From assembly GCA_009779895.1 (NCBI GenBank), contig WRBB01000001.1:1-64000 (forward strand): 64,000 nt of DNA, in the 5' to 3' direction. The notes beneath the pieces are model-generated. The model worked only from the letters and a program-made list of their open reading frames with translations. It ran no database searches and was not told the DNA's origin. This document shows positions 45,535-53,580 of this stretch, one piece after another (within the stretch, counting starts at the first letter, position 1; the number at the start of each line of letters is the position of its first letter). Made by a program: the position numbers and the translations under genes. Source of the stretch: Lachnospiraceae bacterium. Lineage in GTDB: Bacteria > Bacillota > Clostridia > Lachnospirales > Lachnospiraceae.

Positions 45535-45936
45535 ATGATTACACCATGTATCCATTTTTCAGGGAATTGCAATGAGGCAATCACTTTTTACAAAGAGGTG
45601 TTAGCAGCGGAAGTTTGTGAAATTTATTATGCTAAAGATGCACCTGCGGGCAGTGGAACGGAATCCTTGCCGCCAAATTTTGTTATGCATTCAGAGGTTA
45701 TAATCCATGGGATGAATTTTTCGCTGACCGATGGTAGCGAAAAGCCAATAACAGACGAACATATTTCTTTTATGATTATTTATGATACAGAAGATGAGGT
45801 TAAGGCGGCTTTTGATAAACTTGCTGTGGGTGGTCGAGTCGTTCAGCCGTTGGAAAAGGTGTTTTGGTCGGAGCTTTACGGATATGTCATTGATCGCTTT
45901 GGCGTGAACTGGCAAGTGATGGTGCGCCATGCGTGA
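45535..45936 (+). CDS. PhnB-like VOC/glyoxalase-fold protein
   Basis: A 133-residue vicinal-oxygen-chelate protein of the PhnB/DUF-type group: ITPCIHFSGNCNEAITFYKEVL at the N terminus, SFMIIYDTEDEVKAAFDKLAVGG in the middle and YGYVIDRFGVNWQVM at the end. The typical metal ligands are only partly visible, and the reaction is unknown. The last motif is the usual end of this group. It lies between the nucleoside operon and cdd. Confidence 0.82.
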   Translation: MITPCIHFSGNCNEAITFYKEVLAAEVCEIYYAKDAPAGSGTESLPPNFVMHSEVIIHGMNFSLTDGSEKPITDEHISFMIIYDTEDEVKAAFDKLAVGGRVVQPLEKVFWSELYGYVIDRFGVNWQVMVRHA

Positions 45937-46010
45937 TAGTGCTTTTATTCTATCATTCTATCGGTAGAGCTTACGTTTTGTATTTTGCATGTGATTAGAA
46001 AGGATATACT

Positions 46011-46415
46011 ATGGTTGATAAAGATAGATTGGTTGCGCAAGCGCGGGGGATGCAAGAAATGGCATATGTGCCTTACTCAAACTTTCGGGTAGGTGCCGCT
46101 CTTTTAACAGAGGAGGGGAAGATTTTTACCGGTTGTAATGTAGAGAACTCCGCTTACGGCGTTTGTATCTGTGCAGAGCAAACAGCGGTAGTAAAAGCGG
46201 TCAGTGAGGGTTCTAAAAGTTTTGTAGCAGTGGCTGTAGCAGGGGATAGTGATGGACCTTGCTTGCCATGCGGTGCTTGTCGTCAGGTGCTGAGTGAATT
46301 TGCCAAACCGGATATGGTTTTATATTGTGTCGGTAAAGATGGAGAGGTTAAAAATTTTACTTTGGGTGAAATCCTTGCTTATTCTTTTCATTTGGAGGAA
46401 AAAAATTTTGATTGA
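46011..46415 (+). CDS. cdd: Cytidine deaminase
   Basis: A 134-residue tetrameric-type cytidine deaminase that converts cytidine to uridine. Zinc ligands C54 (with E56 in CAE), C87 and C90 (PCGAC) are intact; the FRVGAAL and GCNVENSAYG substrate motifs precede them. Its stop is 14 nt upstream of udp, which takes the uridine further. Both match the neighbouring nucleoside importer. Confidence 0.95.
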   Translation: MVDKDRLVAQARGMQEMAYVPYSNFRVGAALLTEEGKIFTGCNVENSAYGVCICAEQTAVVKAVSEGSKSFVAVAVAGDSDGPCLPCGACRQVLSEFAKPDMVLYCVGKDGEVKNFTLGEILAYSFHLEEKNFD

Positions 46416-46429
46416 AAAAGGAGGAAATA

Positions 46430-47188
46430 ATGATGGAACCTTTATATCACATTGGCTTTGATGATACCCATGGCGCAAAATACGCCATTCTCCCCGGTGA
46501 CCCCGGTCGTGTAGAGCAGATTGCCAAATATTTAGACAATCCTCGCTTTCATTGCCAAAATCGCGAATATACCACTTGGCTGGGTGAAATCGGCGGCGAA
46601 AAAGTATTGGTTATGTCTACGGGTATGGGTGGTCCTTCTACGGCGATTGGTGTGGAAGAATTATATCAAACAGGCGTTGAAACCTTTATTCGTGTTGGTA
46701 CATGCGGTGGCATGGCAGATAAAGTGATTGGTGGTGATGTTGTTATTGCCACAGGTGCCATTCGAATGGAGGGTACCTCCAGAGAATATGTATCTTTGGA
46801 GTTTCCGGCAGTGGCTGATTTAGATGTGACAAACGCTCTTGTGCAGGGGGCGAAAAACATGAAATACCCATGGCATGCAGGCATTGTTCAGTGCAAAGAT
46901 TCTTTTTACGGACAACATTCGCCGGAACGTATGCCGGCAGGTTATGATTTGATGAATAAATGGCAGGAATGGATCAAGGCAGGATGTTTGGCATCAGAGA
47001 TGGAAAGTGCGACACTTTATATTGTAGCTCAAATTTTGGGCGCACGTGCAGGTTGTATTTTAAATACTGTATGGAACCAAGAACGAGCAGCCAAAGGATT
47101 GAGCAATCCGGAGTCACATGATACGACAGCGGCAATTCGCACGGCGGTAGAAGCGGTTCGGTTGTTAATAGTAGGATGCCAGAGTTAA
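46430..47188 (+). CDS. udp: Uridine phosphorylase (NP-I family)
   Basis: A 252-residue nucleoside phosphorylase. Motifs: ILPGDPGRVEQIAKYL (phosphate), STGMGGPSTAIG, FIRVGTCGGM and the SEMESATLY substrate loop. It splits uridine to uracil and ribose-1-phosphate. Two adjacent ATGs (46430 and 46433) follow GGAGG at 5 and 8 bases; the first was used, the second is equally possible. Confidence 0.92.
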   Translation: MMEPLYHIGFDDTHGAKYAILPGDPGRVEQIAKYLDNPRFHCQNREYTTWLGEIGGEKVLVMSTGMGGPSTAIGVEELYQTGVETFIRVGTCGGMADKVIGGDVVIATGAIRMEGTSREYVSLEFPAVADLDVTNALVQGAKNMKYPWHAGIVQCKDSFYGQHSPERMPAGYDLMNKWQEWIKAGCLASEMESATLYIVAQILGARAGCILNTVWNQERAAKGLSNPESHDTTAAIRTAVEAVRLLIVGCQS

Positions 47189-47338
47189 AATAGATAGACT
47201 TTTTTGGTAAAGCGAGTAAAAGGTCTCTATGGTTTGGTCATGGTTGGTGTAAAATTTTGAAGAAAAGGATTGAAAGTGACTGGCGTATAAATTGTTGGTC
47301 ATTTTCATTTTCAAATAAAGATATGAAAGTAGTTGACT

Positions 47339-47366
47339 TTGAGTTAAAACAGGCGTAACGTATAGA
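47339..47366 (+). promoter_or_regulatory. Possible promoter in the Rpn leader
   Basis: The 332 bp between udp and the Rpn gene hold no gene. TTGAGT (47339-47344) and TATAGA (47361-47366), 16 bp apart, form a plausible promoter; an alternative -35 TTGACT lies six bases upstream. Confidence 0.4.
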
Positions 47367-47419
47367 TTATAAATGACCCATCAGTGGATATCTTTCCACG
47401 GGGTCTGTGCAAAAAATCC

Positions 47420-47441
47420 GGCAGTTTCTGCCAATTTTTTT
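47420..47441 (+). terminator. Small hairpin with T-run upstream of the Rpn gene
   Basis: GGCAG-TTT-CTGCC (47420-47432) is followed by AA and seven T. It is a weak terminator, possibly for udp read-through or an attenuator of the Rpn transcript. Confidence 0.4.
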
Positions 47442-47457
47442 CATTTACTATGAAACC

Positions 47458-47495
47458 GGCAGGGACGATACAAATATATGATTCATCGCCCTGCC
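47458..47495 (+). promoter_or_regulatory. Leader hairpin just before the Rpn ribosome site
   Basis: GGCAGGG pairs with CCCTGCC and CGAT with ATCG, with one bulged A and a 15-nt AT-rich loop. It ends 7 nt before the AGGAGG of the Rpn gene, so it could limit its translation. Confidence 0.45.
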
Positions 47496-47520
47496 TCAAA
47501 TGAGGAGGGATATGATTTAT

Positions 47521-48438
47521 ATGGAAAGAAATCAGGAAATCAAATTGGTAGAGTATGTGCTACCTATCTATGATGACGCTTTTAAAATGTTATTTGGGGA
47601 TTATAGAGATACAAGTCTGTTAAAGGCATTTTTACAAGCTGTGATAAATCTAAAAAATGATGAATTGGATACAATCACGATTATGGACCCGCATATGTTG
47701 CGATTTTGGAAGAAAGATAAACGTGGAATACTGGATATAAAAGCAAGGACAAAATCAGGATATTATGTGAATGTTGAAATGCAAAAAAGATATTTATCTT
47801 ATATGGCTGAGCGTGTTAAATTTTATCGTAGTGGTCAGTTCAATGAGCAGGTAGTTGCCGGTGGGCGATATGAAGAACTTACAAAGGTTATTACAGTTTT
47901 GGTAGTGGGTTTTCGTTTGTTTACAGAAGATACTGCTTATAAGCACTGTTTCTTTCATTATGATGTAGAACATCAAACCAAATGGCCGGATTTAGGTGAG
48001 ATTTATGTGTTGGAATTGGATAAGTGTCCAAAACAATCAGATGGTACAAAACTTTGGGATTGGATGTGTTTCTTTTCGGCAAAGACAAAGGAGGAATTCG
48101 AGATGATAGCAAAAAGAAATCCGGATGTAGCAAAAGCAGTTGAAAAGTTAAGTTTGTTTTCACTGGGTAGGAAGGGGCGTAGAATTTATAGAGAAATGCA
48201 AATAGCAAAGTGGGATAAGATATATCAGGATAGATATATACGGGAAGAGGGCACGAGAAAAGGATTGAAAGAAGGTTTAGAACAAGGTTTAGAACAAGGT
48301 GTGAGACGTGGTAGAAATGAAATTCGAACGGAGCTTATTCAAAAGAAATTAACCAAAGGTCAAACTCCAGAAGCTATTGCAGATGCTCTTGAGGAAAGCG
48401 TAGAAACGATTAATGAAATTATAGCGAGCCTAAGATAG
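47521..48438 (+). CDS. Rpn family recombination-promoting nuclease (PD-(D/E)XK)
   Basis: A 305-residue Rpn/PDDEXK-type protein often labelled putative transposase. The nuclease core is D72 in ILDIKA and E86-M-Q88 (VNVEMQ), the family's ExQ version of the PD-(D/E)XK site. The C terminus has the EGLEQGLEQG repeat that many members carry, then a conserved KKLTKGQTPEAIADAL helix. Rpn proteins cause RecA-independent recombination, but natural roles are unclear and they spread widely. Three ATGs are possible (47500, 47512, 47521); the last leaves the AGGAGG site free. Confidence 0.82.
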   Translation: MERNQEIKLVEYVLPIYDDAFKMLFGDYRDTSLLKAFLQAVINLKNDELDTITIMDPHMLRFWKKDKRGILDIKARTKSGYYVNVEMQKRYLSYMAERVKFYRSGQFNEQVVAGGRYEELTKVITVLVVGFRLFTEDTAYKHCFFHYDVEHQTKWPDLGEIYVLELDKCPKQSDGTKLWDWMCFFSAKTKEEFEMIAKRNPDVAKAVEKLSLFSLGRKGRRIYREMQIAKWDKIYQDRYIREEGTRKGLKEGLEQGLEQGVRRGRNEIRTELIQKKLTKGQTPEAIADALEESVETINEIIASLR

Positions 48439-48477
48439 TATGAAAAATATTTGGAAAGCGTTTGGATGTAATTGGAT

Positions 48478-49356
48478 CTATGAATGGATAGCAGAATCTT
48501 TCTTTTGTCTGTCTAACAACAAATTTGTACATAATCCTGCTAGCACCAAGATTCCCCCAATTAGATTCAAGTGAGAAAATACCCCGGTTAGCATAACGTC
48601 AATTAAGATTCCGGTAAAAACCTGCCCGATAAAAAGCAGTAATGTTAAATAAAAGGCCGATATTTTTACCACAATGATATTGCTAATAAAAATAACAACA
48701 ACGCCAACAATCCCGCCTAGATAAATATACCATTCAGACGAAAAGTCAAAGGTGGTTGTGCTGATTTCGCCAAAGCCCAGGAGCAAAAGTACAGGGATTG
48801 ATACGGCAAGCCCGATGACATAATTGAAAAAAGTACTGGTATGCACGCTAGTTAAGATAGCGAGGCGGGCATTTAGACTACGTGCGATAACAAGGCAGAT
48901 TCCGGAAAGAAACGTAAGTATAATCGCCAAAAGTTCAAAATTATTAATCATAGAAACAATACCGGCAAGGATTAAGAACAAGCCGAAAAGTTTTTGTTTT
49001 GTAAAGGGGTGCTTTGGCATATGGAAAAAGCCAAATTGATCAACCACAAGTCCGGCGACGGCTTGGCCTAATAAAACAAGGGCAAGAATTGCGGAAACGC
49101 TAATCCTGCCAAAAGCCAGATTTTGAAAAACTGTAATTAAAACACCGATGGCACCGCCTAAATAGAGAAACCAGGCTTGTCGATTTGAAAAAGGTCGTTC
49201 TTTTTTGATTAAAACCATGGTTGCAATTAAAAGCAAGCCAATCAGGTGTATGAGGGTCGTAGCAGAGTGAAGCCCATGTTGCCCTGCTAAACGCCCGTTT
49301 AGAGTGATCATGATAGAAATAAGGGCACCGGATAACAAAGAAAGAAAATAAAACAT
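48478..49356 (-). CDS. DMT superfamily transporter (DUF606/YdcZ, duplicated)
   Basis: A 292-residue integral membrane protein with ten predicted helices in two repeats of five. The start MFYFLSLLSGALISIMITLNGRLA and the repeat VVKISAFYLTLLLFIGQVFTGILID are typical of the DUF606 drug/metabolite transporters, here as a fused two-repeat form. Substrate is unknown. GGAGG lies six bases before the ATG. It converges with the Rpn gene and is divergent from the ROK regulator; a 12-bp hairpin lies in its leader. Confidence 0.8.
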   Translation of the reverse strand: MFYFLSLLSGALISIMITLNGRLAGQHGLHSATTLIHLIGLLLIATMVLIKKERPFSNRQAWFLYLGGAIGVLITVFQNLAFGRISVSAILALVLLGQAVAGLVVDQFGFFHMPKHPFTKQKLFGLFLILAGIVSMINNFELLAIILTFLSGICLVIARSLNARLAILTSVHTSTFFNYVIGLAVSIPVLLLLGFGEISTTTFDFSSEWYIYLGGIVGVVVIFISNIIVVKISAFYLTLLLFIGQVFTGILIDVMLTGVFSHLNLIGGILVLAGLCTNLLLDRQKKDSAIHS

Positions 49357-49370
49357 ACATTACCTCCAAA

Positions 49371-49401
49371 GTAAGATGGAACATTGTGCGTTCCATCTTA
49401 C
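49371..49401 (-). promoter_or_regulatory. Hairpin/operator in the leader of the DMT gene
   Basis: A perfect 12-bp inverted repeat (GTAAGATGGAAC, 49371-49382, with 49390-49401) and a 7-nt spacer lies between a TACAAT -10-like box on the minus strand (49405-49410) and the ribosome site. No T-tract follows, so it is more likely an operator or mRNA stabiliser than a terminator. Confidence 0.5.
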
Positions 49402-49442
49402 CTTATTGTATCACATTTTTTGGAAAAAAATAAAAATATCTA

Positions 49443-49471
49443 TTGAAATTGCACAAAAAAGATGCTATATT
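49443..49471 (+). promoter_or_regulatory. Promoter of the PTS/glucoside operon
   Basis: TTGAAA (49443-49448), a 17-bp spacer and TATATT (49466-49471) form a good sigma-A promoter directly followed by the ROK operator. Confidence 0.75.
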
Positions 49472-49476
49472 ATTGT

Positions 49477-49499
49477 TAGTGAGTTAAGATAACTAACTA
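49477..49499 (+). promoter_or_regulatory. Palindromic ROK operator
   Basis: Arms TAGTGAGTTA (49477-49486) and TAACTAACTA (49490-49499), separated by AGA, are inverted repeats with 9 of 10 bases paired. The site covers the transcription start region, six bases after the -10. The TTAGT...ACTAA core resembles XylR-type ROK operators of Gram-positives. Repression by the first gene of the operon is inferred. Confidence 0.7.
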
Positions 49500-49521
49500 G
49501 CTTTCGAAAACGGAGGGTATT

Positions 49522-50709
49522 ATGGTTGCATATCAATCTTGGACAAAAATAAATAATCAACGCGACATCATAGAAGCTTTGATTACAGAGGGTGATATGT
49601 CCCGCGTAGGTTTGGCAAAGAAGTTATCTCTATCAAAACCGGCAACATCAGAAAATGTAGGCAAATTGATAGAGGCGGGATTGATTTTTGAGGTAGGTGT
49701 AGGCAATTCCACTTTAGAGGGTGGTAGAAAACCACGACTGTTGCGTTTTAATCAGAAGTATCGTAGCATTGTGGCGGTGGATTTAAGTTATCGACAGCCT
49801 ATTTTAGCGGTTGGAGATTTGACGGGGGAGATTCTGGCAGAAACAAAATTATCCGTTGCATTGCATGAGGACAAAAAACAAAAAGTAGAGTTGTTGATTG
49901 CGGCCATTGAGGATATCTTAAAAAAGGTTGAAAACATTGAACTTGGTATGATTGTTGTATCATCTCCGGGTATTTTCACGCCGGAAAATAAGTTGATGTT
50001 TGCTCATGCGCAACATGGATGGTCAAATATTGGGTTAGTGGAAGGATTGACAGAGCGTTTTGGTGTTTCGGTGATTGTAAAAAACGATATGAACGCTGCG
50101 GTATTGGCAGAGCATACACTTGGAAGCGGCATAGGTTGTGACAATATGGCTTACGTAAGTTGCGGTGTTGGTCTGGGTGCAGGATTGATTATAAATGGTG
50201 AGTTGTATGAGGGCAAGAACTTTGCTGCGGGTGAAATTTCTTTTGTGTTAGAGCGGGAGGGAACGGGTAAAACAAAAAGTATAGAAGAAATTGTTACGAT
50301 AGAGTCTTTATTGGAGCGGATTCGGCGAGAAGTCAAATCGCAGAAAGTACCACCTTATGTGGCAAATTTATTTGAAAAAAAAGAGCGTATTGAGTTTAGT
50401 GATATTGTAAACTTGGCCATGAAAAAAGACCCATATACGATTGCTGTGATTGAAGAGGTTGGCGAAAAGTTGGGTGTTGTCCTTGGGACGATTAGTGCCT
50501 TGCTTAATGTGGAAAAGATTGTTTTAGGCGGAGAGTATTTGGAATTTTTTGATATTTTAAAATGGCCGATACGTAAAACATTAACAAAGGTCAGTCCGTT
50601 TCCGCCAAAATTTGCGCCCAGCGCATTGGGAGAAAAGGTTGGATTGTTAGGCGGCTTTATTTTTGGGCGAAATATCTTATTGCAGGAATTTACATATGCA
50701 TTGACATAA
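49522..50709 (+). CDS. ROK family transcriptional repressor (XylR/NagC-like)
   Basis: A 395-residue regulator: winged-helix DNA-binding domain (1-75; MSRVGLAKKLSLSKPATSENV) fused to a ROK sugar-kinase-like domain (80-390) with the VAVDLSYRQPILAVGD phosphate region and NDMNAAVLAEHTLGSG. The zinc-binding Cys cluster of active ROK kinases is not seen, as expected for a sensor. It is the first gene of the PTS operon and has its own operator and promoter directly upstream. A phospho-sugar or disaccharide ligand is likely. Confidence 0.9.
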   Translation: MVAYQSWTKINNQRDIIEALITEGDMSRVGLAKKLSLSKPATSENVGKLIEAGLIFEVGVGNSTLEGGRKPRLLRFNQKYRSIVAVDLSYRQPILAVGDLTGEILAETKLSVALHEDKKQKVELLIAAIEDILKKVENIELGMIVVSSPGIFTPENKLMFAHAQHGWSNIGLVEGLTERFGVSVIVKNDMNAAVLAEHTLGSGIGCDNMAYVSCGVGLGAGLIINGELYEGKNFAAGEISFVLEREGTGKTKSIEEIVTIESLLERIRREVKSQKVPPYVANLFEKKERIEFSDIVNLAMKKDPYTIAVIEEVGEKLGVVLGTISALLNVEKIVLGGEYLEFFDILKWPIRKTLTKVSPFPPKFAPSALGEKVGLLGGFIFGRNILLQEFTYALT

Positions 50710-50739
50710 AATTATATTTAAGAAAGAGAGGAAAAAACG

Positions 50740-51048
50740 ATGTATGATGTTATGTTTGTTTGCTCAGCCGGGATGTCAACCAGCATGTTGGTGGAAAGAG
50801 TAAAAAAAGAAGCGGAAAAAGCAGGTGTTGAAATGGAAGTGTATGCCATGGGTGAATCCGAGGCAAAGAAAAATTTGGATAAGCCCCAAGTGATTTTATT
50901 GGGACCTCAAGTGCGCTATATGGAATTTGCCTTTAAAAAGATGTTAGAGGGCACAGATACAAAATTAGGCGTAATCGAGATGAGAACCTATGGTATGATG
51001 GATGGCGCAAAAGTGTATAGCCAAATTGCAGAGTTATTGGGTTTGTGA
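50740..51048 (+). CDS. celA: PTS lactose/cellobiose-family IIB component
   Basis: A 102-residue EIIB. The phosphorylated Cys is C8 in FVCSAGMSTS, followed by the family's phosphate loop. It passes phosphate from IIA to the incoming beta-glucoside bound to IIC. It lies 30 nt after the regulator and before IIA, in the usual order. Confidence 0.93.
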   Translation: MYDVMFVCSAGMSTSMLVERVKKEAEKAGVEMEVYAMGESEAKKNLDKPQVILLGPQVRYMEFAFKKMLEGTDTKLGVIEMRTYGMMDGAKVYSQIAELLGL

Positions 51049-51093
51049 TTCAGTCGCATGTTTTAAGAAGAAAGTAGGAGCGTAGCGGAAAGC

Positions 51094-51405
51094 ATGGATG
51101 AAAAATTATTAGAAGTTGCGATGGAGTTAGTTGTAAATGGTGGAACAGCCAGAAGTTTGGCAATGGAAGCGATTGCTTTGGCAAAAGAAGGGAAGTTTGC
51201 AGAGGCATATCAGTCTTTAGAAGATGCAGATGAAGCATTGGTTAGTTGCCATCATGTGCAAACAGACTTGATTCAACGTACAGCCAGAGGGGAAGCCATT
51301 GAGGTGAGTTTGCTGATGGTACACGCACAAGATCATCTGATGACGGGGATTTTGGCGAAAGACTTAGCCAAAGAAATTGTAGAATTACACGAGAAAAAAG
51401 GTTAA
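51094..51405 (+). CDS. celC: PTS lactose/cellobiose-family IIA component
   Basis: A 103-residue trimeric helical EIIA. The active His is H77 in MVHAQDHLM, with D80 as the conserved metal ligand (equivalent to H78/D81 in lactose IIA). It receives phosphate from HPr and hands it to IIB. Confidence 0.93.
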   Translation: MDEKLLEVAMELVVNGGTARSLAMEAIALAKEGKFAEAYQSLEDADEALVSCHHVQTDLIQRTARGEAIEVSLLMVHAQDHLMTGILAKDLAKEIVELHEKKG

Positions 51406-51409
51406 GCAT

Positions 51410-52171
51410 ATGAGCAAAAAAAAATTAATTTTTAATGCGGATGATTTTGGTCTTTCCAAAGGTGTCAATTTAGGGATTATTGAGGCCTATCAAAAGGGTC
51501 CGGTTCGTTCTGCAACCATGATGGCAGGTGGTGCGGGTTTTGATCATGCAGTGGCTTTGGTAAAAGCGAATCCTAAATTGCAGGTAGGGATTCATTTGAC
51601 TTTGACAGCCGGTTATTCTTTGGGTAAAGGGTACAAGACCATTGGTACTGGGGATGGTAGGTTTTTGCCTTTGTTGGAGATGGAAAAAAGGGCCAAGGCG
51701 GGTGTGATTGATTTGACGGAAGTAGAGGCGGAATATGAACTGCAGATTCAAAAGATTTTGTCAGCAGGTATTTGGCCAACGCATTTTGATTCTCATCATC
51801 ATACCCACCATCTTCCTGGCATCTTTGATGTATTTATTAAAATGGCACAAAAATATGAAATCAGCACTGTGCGTATGTACGATAAGGCGATGTTGGCGGC
51901 CAAGGCTACAAGTATCCAAACAGCGGATATATTTGTGGATGGTTTTTATGGAGATGGGGTTACAATAGAAAATTTAAAGGCTTTGATTTGTGATACAAAG
52001 GGTAAATCCATAGAAGTTATGCTCCATCCGGCTTATATGGATGTGGGGCTTTATCAAGCTAGTTCCTACAATATAAAACGTATCTTTGAATTGGATATCC
52101 TGACAAGTAAAGAATTGCAAGTATTTTTGGAAAAAGAAACATATCAAGTGTGTTCATTTTCAGACTTATGA
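51410..52171 (+). CDS. chbG: ChbG/YdjC-type carbohydrate deacetylase
   Basis: A 253-residue YdjC/ChbG-family protein. The metal-binding NADDFG motif (residues 9-14) and the histidine-rich HFDSHHHTHH stretch (about 124-133) are intact, as is a VGIHLTLT strand. In E. coli ChbG removes one acetyl group from chitobiose-6-phosphate so that a GH4 enzyme can act. Finding it between the PTS genes and a GH4 gene suggests that N-acetylated beta-glucosides are among the substrates. Confidence 0.88.
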   Translation: MSKKKLIFNADDFGLSKGVNLGIIEAYQKGPVRSATMMAGGAGFDHAVALVKANPKLQVGIHLTLTAGYSLGKGYKTIGTGDGRFLPLLEMEKRAKAGVIDLTEVEAEYELQIQKILSAGIWPTHFDSHHHTHHLPGIFDVFIKMAQKYEISTVRMYDKAMLAAKATSIQTADIFVDGFYGDGVTIENLKALICDTKGKSIEVMLHPAYMDVGLYQASSYNIKRIFELDILTSKELQVFLEKETYQVCSFSDL

Positions 52172-52203
52172 ATGGTATCATACAAACAGGAAAGGAGCGA
52201 GAA

Positions 52204-53514
52204 ATGAGCGGAGTAAAGATTGTTACAATTGGTGGAGGTTCCAGTTATACACCGGAGTTGATAGAGGGTTTTATTAATCGTTATGATATCCTGCCGGTTC
52301 GTGAGATTTGGTTGGTGGATATTGAGGAAGGTCGGGAGAAAGTAGAAATCATCACGGCTTTGGCTAAGCGAATGATAAAGAAAGCGGGGCTTCCGATTGT
52401 AGTAAAGATGTCCTTGGATCGTAGAGAAGCTTTGCCGGGGGCGGATTTTGTTACAACACAAATCCGAGTCGGGCAATTACCGGCAAGGGAGATTGATGAA
52501 TCCATTCCTTTGAGCCATGGGATACTAGGTCAGGAGACCAATGGAGCCGGTGGTATGTTCAATGGATTTCGGGCGATTCCGGTTCTTTTGGAAATTGCGG
52601 CAGATATTGCTGAATTGTGCCCGAAAGCTTGGATGATTAATTTTAGCAACCCGGCGGGTATGGTGACAGAGGCTTGTATACGTTATGGAGCCACAAAACG
52701 GATGATTGGTTTGTGTAATGTTCCATTTAATATTGAAATGCAGATAGCAAAGCTATTGGAAGTGGAAAAAAGTAGAATCTGGGTGAAGTTTGCCGGACTC
52801 AACCATATGTCTTATGGTGTAGAGATTTTCTTAGATGGGGAAGATGTGACGGATCAAGTTATTCAAAAGTTCAATGAAGTAGAGATGGAGGGGATGAAAA
52901 ATATCAATTCGATTAACTATGAGCCAGAATTTATTCGAGCTTTGGGTGTCATACCTTCTTTCTATCACAGTTACTATTACAAAAAGGATAAACAGTTAAA
53001 CCAAGAGTTGGAAGAGTTTAAAGAAGGGAAAATCCGTTCACAGGTGGTGCAAAAGCTAGAAAAAGAATTATTTGAATTGTATAAAGATGAAACGTTGGAT
53101 ATCAAACCTGCTCAGTTGGAAGAACGAGGCGGCGCTTATTACTCAGATGCAGCCTGCAATTTGATTGCTTCCATTTACAATGATACAAGAGACATTCAAA
53201 CGGTTATTGTTAAAAATGAGGGAGCAATTGCGGGAATTGATAAAGATAGTGCGGTGGAAATCAGTGCAATCATTACCAAAGATGGTCCGATTCCATTGAC
53301 CATTGGTGAATTGCCGATTGCGGTAAATGGGCTGATTCAGCATATGAAATCCTTTGAACGATTGACAGTGGAAGCGGCAATAGAGGGAGATGTAGAAAAA
53401 GCGATTTTAGCCTTGACAATCAATCCTTTGACTCCATCCGATACGATTGCAAAAGAAGTAGTGGTAGAGATGATAGCGGCTCAAAAAGAGTGGTTGCCGA
53501 ATTTCTACAAATAG
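52204..53514 (+). CDS. GH4 family 6-phospho-beta-glycosidase
   Basis: A 436-residue NAD+/Mn2+-dependent glycosidase. The dinucleotide motif GGGSSYTPEL, metal ligands C171 (GLCNVP) and H201 (GLNHMSY), and NFSNPAGMVTEA are intact. GH4 enzymes act by oxidation and elimination. Together with ChbG upstream, it resembles the ChbF route for chitobiose; cellobiose-6-phosphate is an alternative. The start was set at ATG 52204 after AAGGAG; the longer in-frame reading overlaps ChbG. Confidence 0.92.
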   Translation: MSGVKIVTIGGGSSYTPELIEGFINRYDILPVREIWLVDIEEGREKVEIITALAKRMIKKAGLPIVVKMSLDRREALPGADFVTTQIRVGQLPAREIDESIPLSHGILGQETNGAGGMFNGFRAIPVLLEIAADIAELCPKAWMINFSNPAGMVTEACIRYGATKRMIGLCNVPFNIEMQIAKLLEVEKSRIWVKFAGLNHMSYGVEIFLDGEDVTDQVIQKFNEVEMEGMKNINSINYEPEFIRALGVIPSFYHSYYYKKDKQLNQELEEFKEGKIRSQVVQKLEKELFELYKDETLDIKPAQLEERGGAYYSDAACNLIASIYNDTRDIQTVIVKNEGAIAGIDKDSAVEISAIITKDGPIPLTIGELPIAVNGLIQHMKSFERLTVEAAIEGDVEKAILALTINPLTPSDTIAKEVVVEMIAAQKEWLPNFYK

Positions 53515-53580
53515 TTTTAATTATTAGCTGGGGAAGCTTAATAATAACAATAAACCAAACACTTTAAGGAGGAAGAATTT

